A stretch of 64,000 bases of DNA from Amycolatopsis sp. CA-128772 (GCF_002904295.1 NZ_PPHG01000086.1:1-64000), one strand, 5' to 3'. Counted from the first letter of the stretch, positions 16,595 to 25,320 are shown. Made by a program: numbers and translations. Notes: generated by a model not told the origin, from the letters alone.

Positions 16595-17374
16595 ATGGCG
16601 GTGCTGGTCGTGACGGCGGCCGTGCTGGGGCTGCTCGCCGGTTCCTTCCTCAACGTCGTGGTCCACCGGGTGCCGCGGGGCGAATCGGTCGTCCGGCCGC
16701 CGTCGCGGTGCCCGGACTGCGGGCGGGGGATCCGCGCGCGGCACAACGTGCCCGTCTTCGGCTGGCTCGTGCTGCGCGGCCGGTGCGCCGGCTGCGGTTC
16801 CCGGATCAGCGTCCGGTACCCGCTGGCCGAGCTGGGCACCGCGGTGCTGTTCGCGCTGCTGGCGCTGCGGTTCGGCCCGGCCGACCTGCCCGCCTTCCTG
16901 TACTTCGGCGCGATCGGGATCGCGCTCGCCCTGATCGACCTCGACTGCCGCCGCCTGCCGAACGCGATCGTGCTGCCGTCCTACCCGGTCCTCGCCGTCC
17001 TGCTGACCGCGTCGGCCTGGTACCGCGGCGACTGGTGGTCGCTGGCCCGCGCCGGCCTCGGCGGCGCCGCGCTGTTCGCCTGCTACCTCGCCCTCGCCCT
17101 GGCCTACCCGGCCGGCATGGGCTTCGGCGACGTCCGGCTCGCCGGCATCCTCGGCGGCGTGCTCGGGTACGTGTCCTGGGCGGCGCTGCTGATCGGGGCG
17201 TTCGGCGGGTTCCTGCTCGGCGCGGTCGCCGGCGTCGTCGTCCTCGCGGCCGGCAAGGGCGACCGCAAGACGGCGTTGCCGTTCGGGCCGTTCATGATCG
17301 CCGCCGCCCTCGTCGCGCTCTTCGCGGCCGGCCCGCTCGGGCAGGCATACCAGCGGCTGACCGGCCTGGCCTGA
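16595..17374 (+). CDS. Prepilin peptidase (A24 family)
   Basis: This 259-residue membrane protein has about seven hydrophobic segments. Near the N terminus it has the zinc-binding pair CPDCG and CAGCG of the methyltransferase/peptidase type. The two catalytic aspartates of A24 enzymes are in LIDLDCRRLPNAI (about residue 115) and GFGDVRLAG (about residue 172). It would process type IV pilin-like or Tad-type leader peptides at the membrane. No pilin or secretion ATPase gene is next to it here, so its substrates lie elsewhere. Confidence 0.88.
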   Translation: MAVLVVTAAVLGLLAGSFLNVVVHRVPRGESVVRPPSRCPDCGRGIRARHNVPVFGWLVLRGRCAGCGSRISVRYPLAELGTAVLFALLALRFGPADLPAFLYFGAIGIALALIDLDCRRLPNAIVLPSYPVLAVLLTASAWYRGDWWSLARAGLGGAALFACYLALALAYPAGMGFGDVRLAGILGGVLGYVSWAALLIGAFGGFLLGAVAGVVVLAAGKGDRKTALPFGPFMIAAALVALFAAGPLGQAYQRLTGLA

Positions 17375-17378
17375 GCGC

Positions 17379-17871
17379 TCACCGGTCCCCGGACCAGCTG
17401 AGCACGGGCACCTGGCGGGCGCCCGGCACCGGGTTCGCCGGATCGCCGTCCACGTAGGCCACCCGGGCCCGGGCCGCCGGCGTCCCGGGGCGTGCACGTC
17501 CCCGCGCCGGGACAGACGCCGGCAGTGCCGTTGCCGGCGACCGGCACCGGCCGGGGGAGCGCGTCGGCCCGCACCGCCGAAGCCGGGCAGGCCGGGACGG
17601 GCCGGCCGCGGCCGTCGACGGGCTTGCCGACGCCGGCCGTCACGGTCTGGACGAGAATCGGGAAGTTCTCGGCGTCGGTCAGCCGGAGCCACCGCGTCCC
17701 GGTCGCGCCGGGGAACGACGCGGTGGCCCGGCCGGGCACGCCGGCGATGCCGAACTGCTTGCTGCCGTTGCCGTTCGCGGTGTTCCCGGCGGGCGCCGGG
17801 CCGGCCGCGAACCAGGTGAGCACGACGGTGGCCAGGGCACCGGCCGCAACCGGGAGCCGCCACCTGGGCAT
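17379..17871 (-). pseudogene. Exported protein with a probable frameshift near its 3' end
   Basis: The reading frame from ATG 17871 encodes an N-terminal membrane anchor or signal (WRLPVAAGALATVVLTWFAAG) and a plausible domain with DAENFPILVQTVTAGVGKPV and paired cysteines. Taken literally it then runs 270 bases into the opposite-strand peptidase gene. Skipping one base within about 17460-17485, a run of C and G, gives a sensible ending (ARARVAYVDGDPANPVPG to VLSWSGDR) and a stop at 17379-17381, just past the peptidase stop. So this is either a real frameshift mutation or a sequencing error. The family is not recognised. A 22-base palindrome sits just upstream. Confidence 0.6.
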
Positions 17872-17876
17872 CGGGC

Positions 17877-17898
17877 AGAGTTGAACATGTTCAACTCT
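17877..17898. promoter_or_regulatory. Perfect 22-base palindrome in a divergent promoter
   Basis: The half-site AGAGTTGAACA is followed immediately by its exact reverse complement. It lies 5 bases upstream of the exported protein start and 34 before the epimerase start. The TTGAACATGTTCAA core is of the kind bound by MarR- or TetR-family dimers. No such regulator gene is adjacent. Confidence 0.65.
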
Positions 17899-17932
17899 TT
17901 CGATACCGTCGGGTTCGTCGAAAGGGGCGGTC

Positions 17933-18901
17933 GTGAAGGTCGTGATTCCGGGGGGCACCGGACACCTGGGGCGGGTGCTGGGCCGGGCGCTGGCGGGGCA
18001 GGGGCACGAGGTCGTGGTGCTGACCCGGCGGGCGGCGCCGCCGGAGCCGGGGGTGCGCCACGTCCATTGGGACGGGCGGCGCGCCGGGCCGTGGACGGCG
18101 GAGATCGACGGCAGCGACGTCGTGCTGAACCTGGCCGGCCGGTCGGTGAACTGCCGCTACACCCGGGCGAACCTGCGGGAGATGATGAACTCCCGCGTCG
18201 ACTCGGCCCGGGTGGTCGGCGGCGCGATCGAGCGCGCGGCGCGCCCGCCGCGCGTCTGGCTGCAGATGAGCACGGCGACGATCTACGCGCACACGTCCGG
18301 CCCGCCGAACGACGAAGCGACGGGCACCCTCGGCGGCGCCGAGCCGGACGTGCCCGCGTACTGGGCGTACAGCGTCGACATCGCGAAGGCGTGGGAGCGC
18401 GAGCAGGACGTGGCGGACACCCCGCACACGCGCAAGGTCGCGCTGCGCACGGCGATGGTGATGAGCCGGGAACCGGGCGGCGCGTTCACGATGCTGCTGC
18501 GCCTGGCCCGGCTCGGCCTGGGCGGCCCGGTGGCGGGCGGCGCGCAGTACCTGTCCTGGATCCACGACGACGACCTGGTCCGGGCGATCGGGTTCCTGAT
18601 CGGCCGCGACGACGTGCGCGGGCCGGTGAACCTGGCGGCCCCGGAACCGTTGCCCTACCGCGACTTCCTCCGCGTGCTGCGCACGGCGGCGGGGATCCCG
18701 GTGGGCCTGCCGGCGACGAGGTGGATGGCGGAGATCGGCGCGTTCGTGCTCCGCAGCGACACGGAACTGCTGCTGAAGAGCCGCCGGGTGGTCCCGGGCC
18801 GCCTGCTGGAGGCGGGTTTCGAGTTCACCCACCCGAAGTGGCCCGCGGCGGCCGAGGACCTGGTCCGCCGTTCACGCGCCCCCCTGACCCCGGTCACCTG
18901 A
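17933..18901 (+). CDS. TIGR01777-type NAD-dependent epimerase/dehydratase
   Basis: This 322-residue protein opens with the nucleotide-binding motif VVIPGGTGHLGRVLGRAL. It has the family's NLAGRSVNCRYT segment (about 65-76), STATIYAHT, and a C-terminal DUF1731-type tail beginning after the GPVNLAAPEP segment. Members are widespread, like E. coli YfcH, without a proven substrate. It begins at GTG 17933, close to a 22-base palindrome that probably controls it and the divergent exported protein. Confidence 0.85.
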   Translation: MKVVIPGGTGHLGRVLGRALAGQGHEVVVLTRRAAPPEPGVRHVHWDGRRAGPWTAEIDGSDVVLNLAGRSVNCRYTRANLREMMNSRVDSARVVGGAIERAARPPRVWLQMSTATIYAHTSGPPNDEATGTLGGAEPDVPAYWAYSVDIAKAWEREQDVADTPHTRKVALRTAMVMSREPGGAFTMLLRLARLGLGGPVAGGAQYLSWIHDDDLVRAIGFLIGRDDVRGPVNLAAPEPLPYRDFLRVLRTAAGIPVGLPATRWMAEIGAFVLRSDTELLLKSRRVVPGRLLEAGFEFTHPKWPAAAEDLVRRSRAPLTPVT

Positions 18902-18906
18902 CCCGC

Positions 18907-18969
18907 CCGACCGTCCAGGTACGCGAGCCGGCCATCCACATACGCGAGCCGACCATCCAGGTACGCGAG
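18907..18969 (-). repeat. Three tandem 21-base repeats (locus B)
   Basis: Units at 18907, 18928 and 18949 match locus A (16427-16510) read on the other strand, including the GCGTAC and GGTCGGCTC blocks. They lie between the convergent ends of the epimerase and the PucR-like regulator. Confidence 0.75.
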
Positions 18970-19022
18970 CCGCCCGCGCCGGCCGGTCAGCCCACTCAGC
19001 CCACTCAGTCCACACAGGACGG

Positions 19023-20045
19023 TCAACCCAGCTCGGCGTTGTCGCGCAGCCGCCGCAACACCAGGGCCAGGTGCAACCGGAACCTTCCCGCCGGGGAATC
19101 CACCTCGAACCCCAGCACCGCCGCCGCGCGGGCCAGGCGGGCCGGCATCGTGCTGTGGTGCCGGTGCAGCACCGCCGCCGCCTTGCGGGCCGAGCCCGTT
19201 GCGCACAGGGCGTCCAACGCCGCCAATGTGTCTTCGCCGTGGGGTTCGGCCGCCAGGCGGTCGAGGCCGCGGATGTCCGGGAGCTCGGCCAGCTCCGCCG
19301 GGCCCAGCTTGCCCGCCACGGCCGCCAAACCGCCCAGCCGCTCCCACCACACCAGCGGCTCGGCCGCCGACGTGAACCTCAGTGCCGTCCGGGCCGCCGC
19401 CCACGACCGGGGAGCCTCCAGCGCCGGCCCGTCCGGGCCGATGCCCGCGCGGGCGCCGTCCGGCAGCGAGGCCACCTCGCCCGGCAGCAGCACCACCCGC
19501 ACCCCGCCCAGCCGGGCCGACCGGCCGGCCAGCGCGTCGACGCCGGTGCCCGCCAGCACGCGCAGCCGGGTCGACGGGCCGAAGCCGAGCAGGTGCAGGG
19601 CCCGGGACCGCTCCGCCGTGCCCGCGTCCGAAGACAGCGCCAGCTCGACCAGCGCCGGATCGCCCAGCTCGGGCCGCGGGACGCCGGAGTGCTCCAGCAG
19701 GATGGCCGTGGCGATCGCGAACCGTTCCAGCAGCATGTCGTCGAGCGGGACCGGCTCGCCCGCCCGGGCCACCCACACCACCACGCCGGCTTCCAGCGTC
19801 CGCGTGGCCGCCCCCGCGGGCACGCCGCCGGCGGTCACGGTGTCGGCTCCCGGTGACGCGCACAGCGAGAACCCCTGGCCCGGCGCGTGCACGCCGACCG
19901 GGCAGCCGGCCAGGCCCGCCGTGCTGTGCACCAGCGTGTCCAGGCCGGCGCGGCCGGCGATCAGGCGGTCGAAGAACCCGATCACCCGCACGGCGTTCTC
20001 GGCGTCGGCGTCGAGCCCGGACAGCCTCAGCAGCAGCCCCTTCAT
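19023..20045 (-). CDS. PucR-like transcriptional regulator with C-terminal helix-turn-helix
   Basis: This 340-residue protein ends with a PucR/CdaR-type helix-turn-helix (about 285-335: ATGSARKAAAVLHRHHSTMPARLARAAAVLGFEVDSP), in which the usual N-T-x-x-Y-R is changed to H-S-T-M-P-A-R. The N-terminal part resembles a ligand-sensing GAF-like domain. The ATG at 20045 follows a GGCGGG sequence; longer starts would add an Arg/Pro-rich tail. It is divergent from the esterase gene at 20150, which it likely regulates. Confidence 0.75.
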   Translation of the reverse strand: MKGLLLRLSGLDADAENAVRVIGFFDRLIAGRAGLDTLVHSTAGLAGCPVGVHAPGQGFSLCASPGADTVTAGGVPAGAATRTLEAGVVVWVARAGEPVPLDDMLLERFAIATAILLEHSGVPRPELGDPALVELALSSDAGTAERSRALHLLGFGPSTRLRVLAGTGVDALAGRSARLGGVRVVLLPGEVASLPDGARAGIGPDGPALEAPRSWAAARTALRFTSAAEPLVWWERLGGLAAVAGKLGPAELAELPDIRGLDRLAAEPHGEDTLAALDALCATGSARKAAAVLHRHHSTMPARLARAAAVLGFEVDSPAGRFRLHLALVLRRLRDNAELG

Positions 20046-20149
20046 CCCGCCACGATAGGCGCGCCCGCCGCCGGATGGCGAGGATCGGCGCGGCAACGCC
20101 CGCCGGGTGGCGGTGGCCGGGGTCACGCCCGGCGGCCGATGATCGGACC

Positions 20150-21106
20150 ATGACCTACGCGATCGATCCCGAGCTGCTGCCGTGGCTGGACATGCTCCCG
20201 GCCGTGACCCTCACCGACCACGAGGCCCTGCTGTCCGCACGTTCCTCGATGGCCCAGCTCGCCGAAGTGCTGCCGGCCTGCGAACCGGCGCAGCCCCTCG
20301 ACGTCCGCGACACCGCCGTGCCCGGGCCGTCCGACGCCCCCGACGTCCCGGTGCGCGTCTACGCGCCGGCGAACCGCACCGCGGCGGCGCCCGGCCTGCT
20401 CTACATCCACGGCGGCGGCTTCGTCATGGGCGACCTGGACACCTTCGACGCCCACCTGCTGCGCCTGGTCGACGAGCTCGGGATCGTGATCGTTTCGGTG
20501 GACTACCGCCTGGCGCCCGAACACCCGTTCCCGGCTCCGGTCGAGGACTGCTACGCCGCCCTGGCCTGGGTCGCCGCCAAGGCCGGCGAGCTGGGCATCG
20601 ACCCGGCCCGGCTCGGCGTGGCCGGCGAGAGCGCCGGCGGCGGGCTCGCGGCCGCGGTCGCCCTGCTGGCCCGCGACCGCGGCGGCCCGGAGCTGTCCTT
20701 CCAGTACCTCGGCATCCCGGAACTGGACGACCGGCTCGCCACGCCGTCGATGCGCGCCTACACCGACACGCCGGTCTGGAACCGGCCGAACGCGATCTTC
20801 AGCTGGACGAGCTACCTCGGCGCGGAACCGGGCGGCGCCGACGTCTCGCCCTACGCCGCGCCGTCCCGCGCCACCGATCTAGCCGGGCTGCCGCCGGCGT
20901 TCGTGACGACGTGCCAGTTCGACCCGCTGCGCGACGAAGGCATCGACTACGCGCAGCGGCTGGCCCACGCCGGTGTGCCGGTCGACCTGCGCCTGTACCC
21001 GGGCACCTTCCACGGGTCCTCGCTGGTCGAGACGGCGGCGGTCTCGCGCCGCATGTTCGCCGACGAACTCGACGCGCTGCGGCGCGGCCTCGGCATCGAA
21101 AGCTGA
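20150..21106 (+). CDS. Alpha/beta hydrolase, hormone-sensitive-lipase family esterase
   Basis: This 318-residue cytoplasmic esterase has the HSL-family oxyanion motif HGGGFVMGD (about residue 86), the nucleophile GESAGGG (about residue 162), the acid in FDPLRDEGIDYA and the His in TFHGSS. It hydrolyses short- to medium-chain acyl esters. It is divergent from the PucR-like regulator 104 bases away. The native substrate is unknown. Confidence 0.9.
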   Translation: MTYAIDPELLPWLDMLPAVTLTDHEALLSARSSMAQLAEVLPACEPAQPLDVRDTAVPGPSDAPDVPVRVYAPANRTAAAPGLLYIHGGGFVMGDLDTFDAHLLRLVDELGIVIVSVDYRLAPEHPFPAPVEDCYAALAWVAAKAGELGIDPARLGVAGESAGGGLAAAVALLARDRGGPELSFQYLGIPELDDRLATPSMRAYTDTPVWNRPNAIFSWTSYLGAEPGGADVSPYAAPSRATDLAGLPPAFVTTCQFDPLRDEGIDYAQRLAHAGVPVDLRLYPGTFHGSSLVETAAVSRRMFADELDALRRGLGIES

Positions 21107-21256
21107 CCGGCGGCCGACGCCGGGACGCGGCCCGCCATTTGCCCGCGGGCCGCGTCCTGCGGGACGAAATCGGCCTCCCCGTCCCGGCCCCGGTTTCCGG
21201 TCCGTGAAGCCACAATCACGGACATCGAGTCCCGGAAATGCGGCTCCCACGGAACA

Positions 21257-22294
21257 TCAGCCGGCGGCCGTGACGTCGATCAGCACCTTTCCGGTGACGC
21301 CGTCTTCCGATGCGGCATGCGCTTTCGCCGTCTCGGAAAGCGGGAACCGGTGGACCGGTACGCCGTGGTCCTCGTCGAGCCGCAGCGCGCCGTCGGCGAA
21401 GGCCGCGGTGATGTCCTCGGTGCCGGCGCGCAGCTTGTCCTCGCCCACCGTGTAGAGCACCAGGAACTGGTAGCGCACGTTCAGCCACAGCGCCGGCCCG
21501 AAGTCCAGCGCGATGGTGCCGGTGCCCCGGTCGTCGCCGTAGGCCGCGACCGTGCCGCGCGGGCGCAGCACCTCCGTGTGCAGCTTCGCGTTGACCCCCG
21601 CCGCGACTTCGACCACCACGTCGACGCCCTCGGGCGCGACCTCGCGGACGCGCGCGGCGAGTTCCGGGTCGGGGTACCGCAGCACGTGCTGGGCGCCCGC
21701 GGCGCGGGCGAGGGCGGCCTTCTCGTCGCTGCTGACCGTCGCGACCACCGTCGCCCCGGCCCAGCGGGCCAGCTGGATCGCCGCGTTGCCGACCGCGCCC
21801 GCGCCGCCGCTGACCAGCACCGTGCGGCCGTCGAGCGCGCCGGGGGACAGGCGCGACGGCCCGTCTTCGGCGACGGTGAGCGCCCGGTGCGCGGTCAGGG
21901 CCGGGACGCCGAACCCGGCTCCCTCGTCGAACCCGGCGCCGTCGGGCAGCCGGACGAGCTTCGCCGCCGGGAGCACCGTGTACTCCTGCGCGGTGCCGGA
22001 CAGCGGCCCGTACGCGCCGGCGATGACCGTCCACACGCGGTCGCCGGGGGCGAAGCCGGTGACGTCCGGGCCGACCGCGTCGACCACGCCCGCGCCGTCC
22101 TGGTTGGGCACGGTTTCCGGGACCTCGGCCCCGGGCTCGGCGCGCAGCCCGCTGCGCGCTTTCCAGTCGGTGGGGTTGACCGCGGACACCACGATCCGGA
22201 CGCGGACCTCGCCGGGCCCGGGGTCGGCGGCCGGGCGTTCGGTCGGCGACAGGACCTCGGGACCGCCGTGGCGGCGGTAGACGACTGCTTTCAT
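21257..22294 (-). CDS. NADPH:quinone reductase-type zinc-independent alcohol dehydrogenase
   Basis: This 345-residue MDR-superfamily enzyme has a GroES-like N domain (MKAVVYRRHGGPEVL, AVNPTDWKARSG) and a cofactor domain with VLVSGGAGAVGNAAIQLARWAGATVVATVSS. The zinc ligands of classic alcohol dehydrogenases are absent, as in quinone/zeta-crystallin reductases. It probably reduces quinones or enones with NADPH. Upstream of its start lie two strong palindromes at 22325-22344 and 22364-22383. The 150 bases after its stop hold nothing I can identify. Confidence 0.88.
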   Translation of the reverse strand: MKAVVYRRHGGPEVLSPTERPAADPGPGEVRVRIVVSAVNPTDWKARSGLRAEPGAEVPETVPNQDGAGVVDAVGPDVTGFAPGDRVWTVIAGAYGPLSGTAQEYTVLPAAKLVRLPDGAGFDEGAGFGVPALTAHRALTVAEDGPSRLSPGALDGRTVLVSGGAGAVGNAAIQLARWAGATVVATVSSDEKAALARAAGAQHVLRYPDPELAARVREVAPEGVDVVVEVAAGVNAKLHTEVLRPRGTVAAYGDDRGTGTIALDFGPALWLNVRYQFLVLYTVGEDKLRAGTEDITAAFADGALRLDEDHGVPVHRFPLSETAKAHAASEDGVTGKVLIDVTAAG

Positions 22295-22324
22295 GCCGGG
22301 TGCAATCCCGGGCGTGGCCGGGTT

Positions 22325-22344
22325 ATTCCCGGCGTGCCGGGAAT
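22325..22344. promoter_or_regulatory. Inverted repeat ATTCCCGG-CGTG-CCGGGAAT
   Basis: Perfect 8-base arms around a 4-base spacer, 31 bases upstream of the quinone reductase start. A likely operator for that gene; the regulator is unknown. Confidence 0.45.
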
Positions 22345-22363
22345 GGGGCCTCGGTAAATGGCT

Positions 22364-22383
22364 TTTCCGGCCGCGGCCGGAAA
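22364..22383. promoter_or_regulatory. 20-base perfect palindrome TTTCCGGCCGCGGCCGGAAA
   Basis: This fully symmetric sequence lies 20 bases beyond the previous inverted repeat in the same divergent gap. It could be an operator or form a hairpin in a transcript. GC composition makes shorter palindromes common here, but 20 bases is long. Confidence 0.4.
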
Positions 22384-22473
22384 GGGAAATCGACGCGCGG
22401 GGATGATCCCCCGGGCGGGCGATTTTCCGTGCCGGCGTCAGCGAAATCGGCGGCCGTCCCAGAAACTGGGCGC

Positions 22474-22623
22474 GTGGGAGAGGAAAAGCGCACCCCGGGG
22501 GACGAACGGCCGAAGCGCGACGACGGTGAGCCGACGCCGATCTTCGACGCCGTGTTCAGCGCGACGCGGGCCCAGGCGAATACGCCGGAACCGGCCGCGG
22601 AACCGGAGGAAACCGGGCGGTGA
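22474..22623 (+). CDS. Possible small acidic protein (49 residues)
   Basis: A GTG at 22474 opens a 49-residue frame that is very charged at first (GEEKRTPGDERPKRDDGE), then has TPIFDAVFSATRAQAN and a Glu/Pro tail. The middle looks like real protein rather than shadow, and no opposite-strand gene explains it. There is no good ribosome binding site and I do not know a family, so this is tentative. Confidence 0.35.
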   Translation: MGEEKRTPGDERPKRDDGEPTPIFDAVFSATRAQANTPEPAAEPEETGR

Positions 22624-22720
22624 GCGGACACGGCCCGCCGATGTGCGGCACTTCGTTCGACGTCCGCAGCGAACATGTAGCATCCCGGGTGCACGGGCAC
22701 CCGCGCTTGAGGAGTGAGCT

Positions 22721-22852
22721 TTGGCCGGCGTCGTGAACAGCATGATCGCCGCCGAGTACGCGGCGGGCGCGTCGATCTCCGAGCTCGCCGAGCGGTGGGG
22801 GATCGACCCGCGCCAGGTCGTCGAACGGATCTCGGCGGCCGCCCGCTCCTGA
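22721..22852 (+). CDS. Small helix-turn-helix-like protein (43 residues)
   Basis: A TTG at 22721 sits six bases after a strong ribosome binding site (GAGGAG, 22709-22714) and opens a 43-residue frame: the part from Met8 reads MIAAEYAAGASISELAERWG, then IDPRQVVERISAA. This looks like a single helix-turn-helix resembling the recombinase/Mor type (ASISELAERWGIDP as the turn). Alternative starts are GTG 22733 and ATG 22742. A TAGCAT sequence at 22678-22683 could be its -10 box. Its stop forms part of a hairpin shared with glgC. Confidence 0.55.
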   Translation: MAGVVNSMIAAEYAAGASISELAERWGIDPRQVVERISAAARS

Positions 22853-22870
22853 GCCGGAGCGCCCGGCTCA
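22850..22870. terminator. Hairpin between convergent genes, built from both stop codons
   Basis: TGAGCCGG and CCGGCTCA pair perfectly over 8 bases around a 5-base loop. The stem base consists of the stop codon of the small gene and that of glgC. It is a plausible bidirectional terminator; there is no U-tract, as usual in actinobacteria. Confidence 0.5.
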
Positions 22871-24085
22871 GATCGCCCGTTCCCCCTTGCCCAGCACGAC
22901 GATGCCGCCCTCGCTGACGTGGTAGTGCCCGCGGTCGCGGGCCAGGTCGACCCCGATGTGCGCACCCGGCGGCACCACGACGTTCTTGTCCAGGATCGCC
23001 CGCCGCACCACCGCGCCGCGGCCGACGCGGGCGCCGTCGAGCAGCACCGAGCCCTGCACCACCGCGCCCTGTTCGACGATGACGTCGGGGGAGAGGACCG
23101 AGTCGACGACCTGCGCCCCGGAGATGATGCAGCCGTTGCTGACGATCGACTGGTTCGCCGAGCCGCCCTCGACGAACTTCGCCGCCGCCCGCTGGCCGGG
23201 GTGGGCGAGGATCGGCCACCGCCGGTTGTAGAGGTTGAAGATCGGGTGCGTCGAGATGAGGTCGGTGTGCGCCTCGTAGTAGCTGTCGATCGTCCCGACG
23301 TCGCGCCAGTAGCCGTGGTCGCGTTCGGTCTCGCCGGGCACGACGTTGGTGTTGAAGTCGTAGACGGCGGCTTCGCCCGACTTGACCAGCGCCGGGATGA
23401 TGTCGCGGCCCATGTCGTGGTGCGAGGCGGCGTTTTCCGCGTCGGCGTAGAGCGCTTCCAGCATCACCTTCGTGGTGAAGATGTAGTTGCCCATGGACAC
23501 GTACGCCTCTTCGGGGGAGTCCGGCAGCCCCGGCGGGTCGGCGGGCTTCTCCATGAAGGCGTCGATCAGCAGCCCGTCGGTGGTCCGGATGACCCCGAAC
23601 GAGCTCGCTTCCTTCCGCGGCACGCGGATGCCGGCGACGGTGACGCCCGCGCCGGAGGAGATGTGCGCCTCGAGCATCTGCCGCGGGTCCATCCGGTAGA
23701 TGTTGTCCGCGCCGAACACCGCGATGTACTCGGGGTTCTCGTCGTGCACGAGGTTGAGGCTCTGGTGGATGGCGTCGGCACTGCCCTGGTACCAGCGCGG
23801 GCCCAGCCGCTGCTGCGCCGGCACCGGCGTGACGTACTCGCCGGTCAGCGCCGAGAGCCGCCAGGTCGTCGAGATGTGCCGGTCGAGCGAGTGCGACTTG
23901 TACTGCGTCAGCACGCACAGCCGGCGGATCCCGCCGTGCACCAGGTTCGACAGCACGAAGTCGATCAACCGGTGCGTGCCGCCGAAGGGCACCGCCGGTT
24001 TCGCCCGGTCCGCCGTCAGCGGCATCAGGCGCTTGCCCTCCCCGCCCGCGAGCACGATGCCCAGGACATGGCATTCGCTGTTCAC
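22868..24085 (-). CDS. glgC: Glucose-1-phosphate adenylyltransferase
   Basis: This 405-residue enzyme makes ADP-glucose from ATP and glucose-1-phosphate, the first committed step of glycogen and maltosyl donor synthesis. It has the nucleotidyltransferase motif LAGGEGKRLMPLTADRAKPAVPFGG, the ADP-glucose pyrophosphorylase signatures WYQGSADAIHQ and VAVFGAD-like (IAVFGADNIYRMD), the SMGNYIF motif, and a C-terminal left-handed beta-helix (about 300-405). The GTG at 24085 overlaps the stop of the upstream glycogen synthase gene as GTGA. The length is that of actinobacterial GlgC. Confidence 0.95.
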   Translation of the reverse strand: MNSECHVLGIVLAGGEGKRLMPLTADRAKPAVPFGGTHRLIDFVLSNLVHGGIRRLCVLTQYKSHSLDRHISTTWRLSALTGEYVTPVPAQQRLGPRWYQGSADAIHQSLNLVHDENPEYIAVFGADNIYRMDPRQMLEAHISSGAGVTVAGIRVPRKEASSFGVIRTTDGLLIDAFMEKPADPPGLPDSPEEAYVSMGNYIFTTKVMLEALYADAENAASHHDMGRDIIPALVKSGEAAVYDFNTNVVPGETERDHGYWRDVGTIDSYYEAHTDLISTHPIFNLYNRRWPILAHPGQRAAAKFVEGGSANQSIVSNGCIISGAQVVDSVLSPDVIVEQGAVVQGSVLLDGARVGRGAVVRRAILDKNVVVPPGAHIGVDLARDRGHYHVSEGGIVVLGKGERAI

Positions 24086-25236
24086 AGCGACCTCCCGCAC
24101 GCCTCGTAGAGGGCGACCGTCCGCTCGGCGATCGCCTTCCAGCCGAACTCGCCGACCGCGCGCTCGCGGCCGGCGGTGCCCATCGCGGCGGCCCGGTCCC
24201 CGGCGTCGACCACTTCGTTCAGCGCATCGGCCAGGCCCGCCTCGAACGCTCCCGCGTCCCCTTCGTCGTAATGCACGAGCAGCCCGGTCCGGCCGTCGTC
24301 GACGACCTCCGGGATGCCGCCGACGTCGCTGGCCACCACCGGGGTGCCGCACGCCATCGCCTCCAGGTTCACGATGCCGAGCGGCTCGTAGACCGACGGG
24401 CAGGCGAACACCGCGGCGTGCGTCAGCAGCTGCACGACCTCGTCGCGGGGCAGCATCTCCGGGATCCAGCGGACGCCGGTGCGGGTCTTCTCCAGCTCGG
24501 CGACCAGGCCGCGGAACTCCGCGTCGAGCTCCGGGGTGTCGGCGCCGCCCGCGCACAGCACGAGCTGGACGCCGGGGTCGAGCGAGGCGCCGGCGCGGAC
24601 GAGGTGCGGGACGCCCTTCTGCCGGGTGATCCGGCCGACGAACAGCACGTACGGCCGGTCCGGGTCGATGCCGTGCTTGGCCAGCGCGTCGGTGCGCGGG
24701 TCGGGCCGGTAGAGCGTGGTGTCGATGCCGTTGTGGATCACGTGCACGCGCTCGGGCGGCACCGAGGGGTAAGCGGCGAGGACGTCCCGGCGCATGCCGC
24801 CGCTGACCGCGACGATCGCGTCGGCGGCTTCGTAGGCTTCGCGTTCGATCCAGGACGAGACGCGGTAACCGCCGCCGAGCTGCTCGGCCTTCCACGGCCG
24901 CAGCGGCTCCAGCGAGTGCGCGGTGACGACGTGCGGGATCCCGTGCGTCATCTTCGCGAGGTGCCCGGCCAGGTTCGCGTACCAGGTGTGGCTGTGCGCG
25001 AGGTCGTGGCCTTCGAGGGCGTTCGCCATGGACACGGCGATGTCCATGGTCGTGAACGCGGGCTGGCGGTAGCCGTGCGGATCGGTGTGCCCGGTGGCGT
25101 CGGCGCGGTCCGCGCCCCAGCAGTGCACGTCGAGGTCGACCAGCGGCCGCAACTCCCGGGCGAGGAACTCAACGTGGACCCCGGCGCCGCCGTAGACTTC
25201 CGGCGGGTATTCGCGGGTGAGCAGGCCGACCTTCAT
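24082..25236 (-). CDS. glgA: Glycogen synthase, actinobacterial GT4 type (GlgA/GlgM)
   Basis: This 384-residue retaining glycosyltransferase belongs to the short actinobacterial family (like M. tuberculosis Rv1212c) rather than the GT5 enzymes. Motifs: MKVGLLTREYPPEVYGGAGVH at the N terminus, VHVIHNGID, FVGRITRQKGV, and SVYEPLGIVNLEAMACGTPVVAS with the E-x7-E motif. The mycobacterial enzyme makes maltose-1-phosphate from ADP-glucose and glucose-1-phosphate, so that activity or glycogen elongation is expected. It is coupled to glgC by a GTGA overlap. Confidence 0.92.
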   Translation of the reverse strand: MKVGLLTREYPPEVYGGAGVHVEFLARELRPLVDLDVHCWGADRADATGHTDPHGYRQPAFTTMDIAVSMANALEGHDLAHSHTWYANLAGHLAKMTHGIPHVVTAHSLEPLRPWKAEQLGGGYRVSSWIEREAYEAADAIVAVSGGMRRDVLAAYPSVPPERVHVIHNGIDTTLYRPDPRTDALAKHGIDPDRPYVLFVGRITRQKGVPHLVRAGASLDPGVQLVLCAGGADTPELDAEFRGLVAELEKTRTGVRWIPEMLPRDEVVQLLTHAAVFACPSVYEPLGIVNLEAMACGTPVVASDVGGIPEVVDDGRTGLLVHYDEGDAGAFEAGLADALNEVVDAGDRAAAMGTAGRERAVGEFGWKAIAERTVALYEACGRSL

Positions 25237-25320
25237 GATGCGAACCCTATGGCCTTTCCCGGCCGCGGCGCAGTCTGGCGTCCAGGGGATTTCGGCGAGT
25301 TTTCCGTCACGGCCCCGTGA

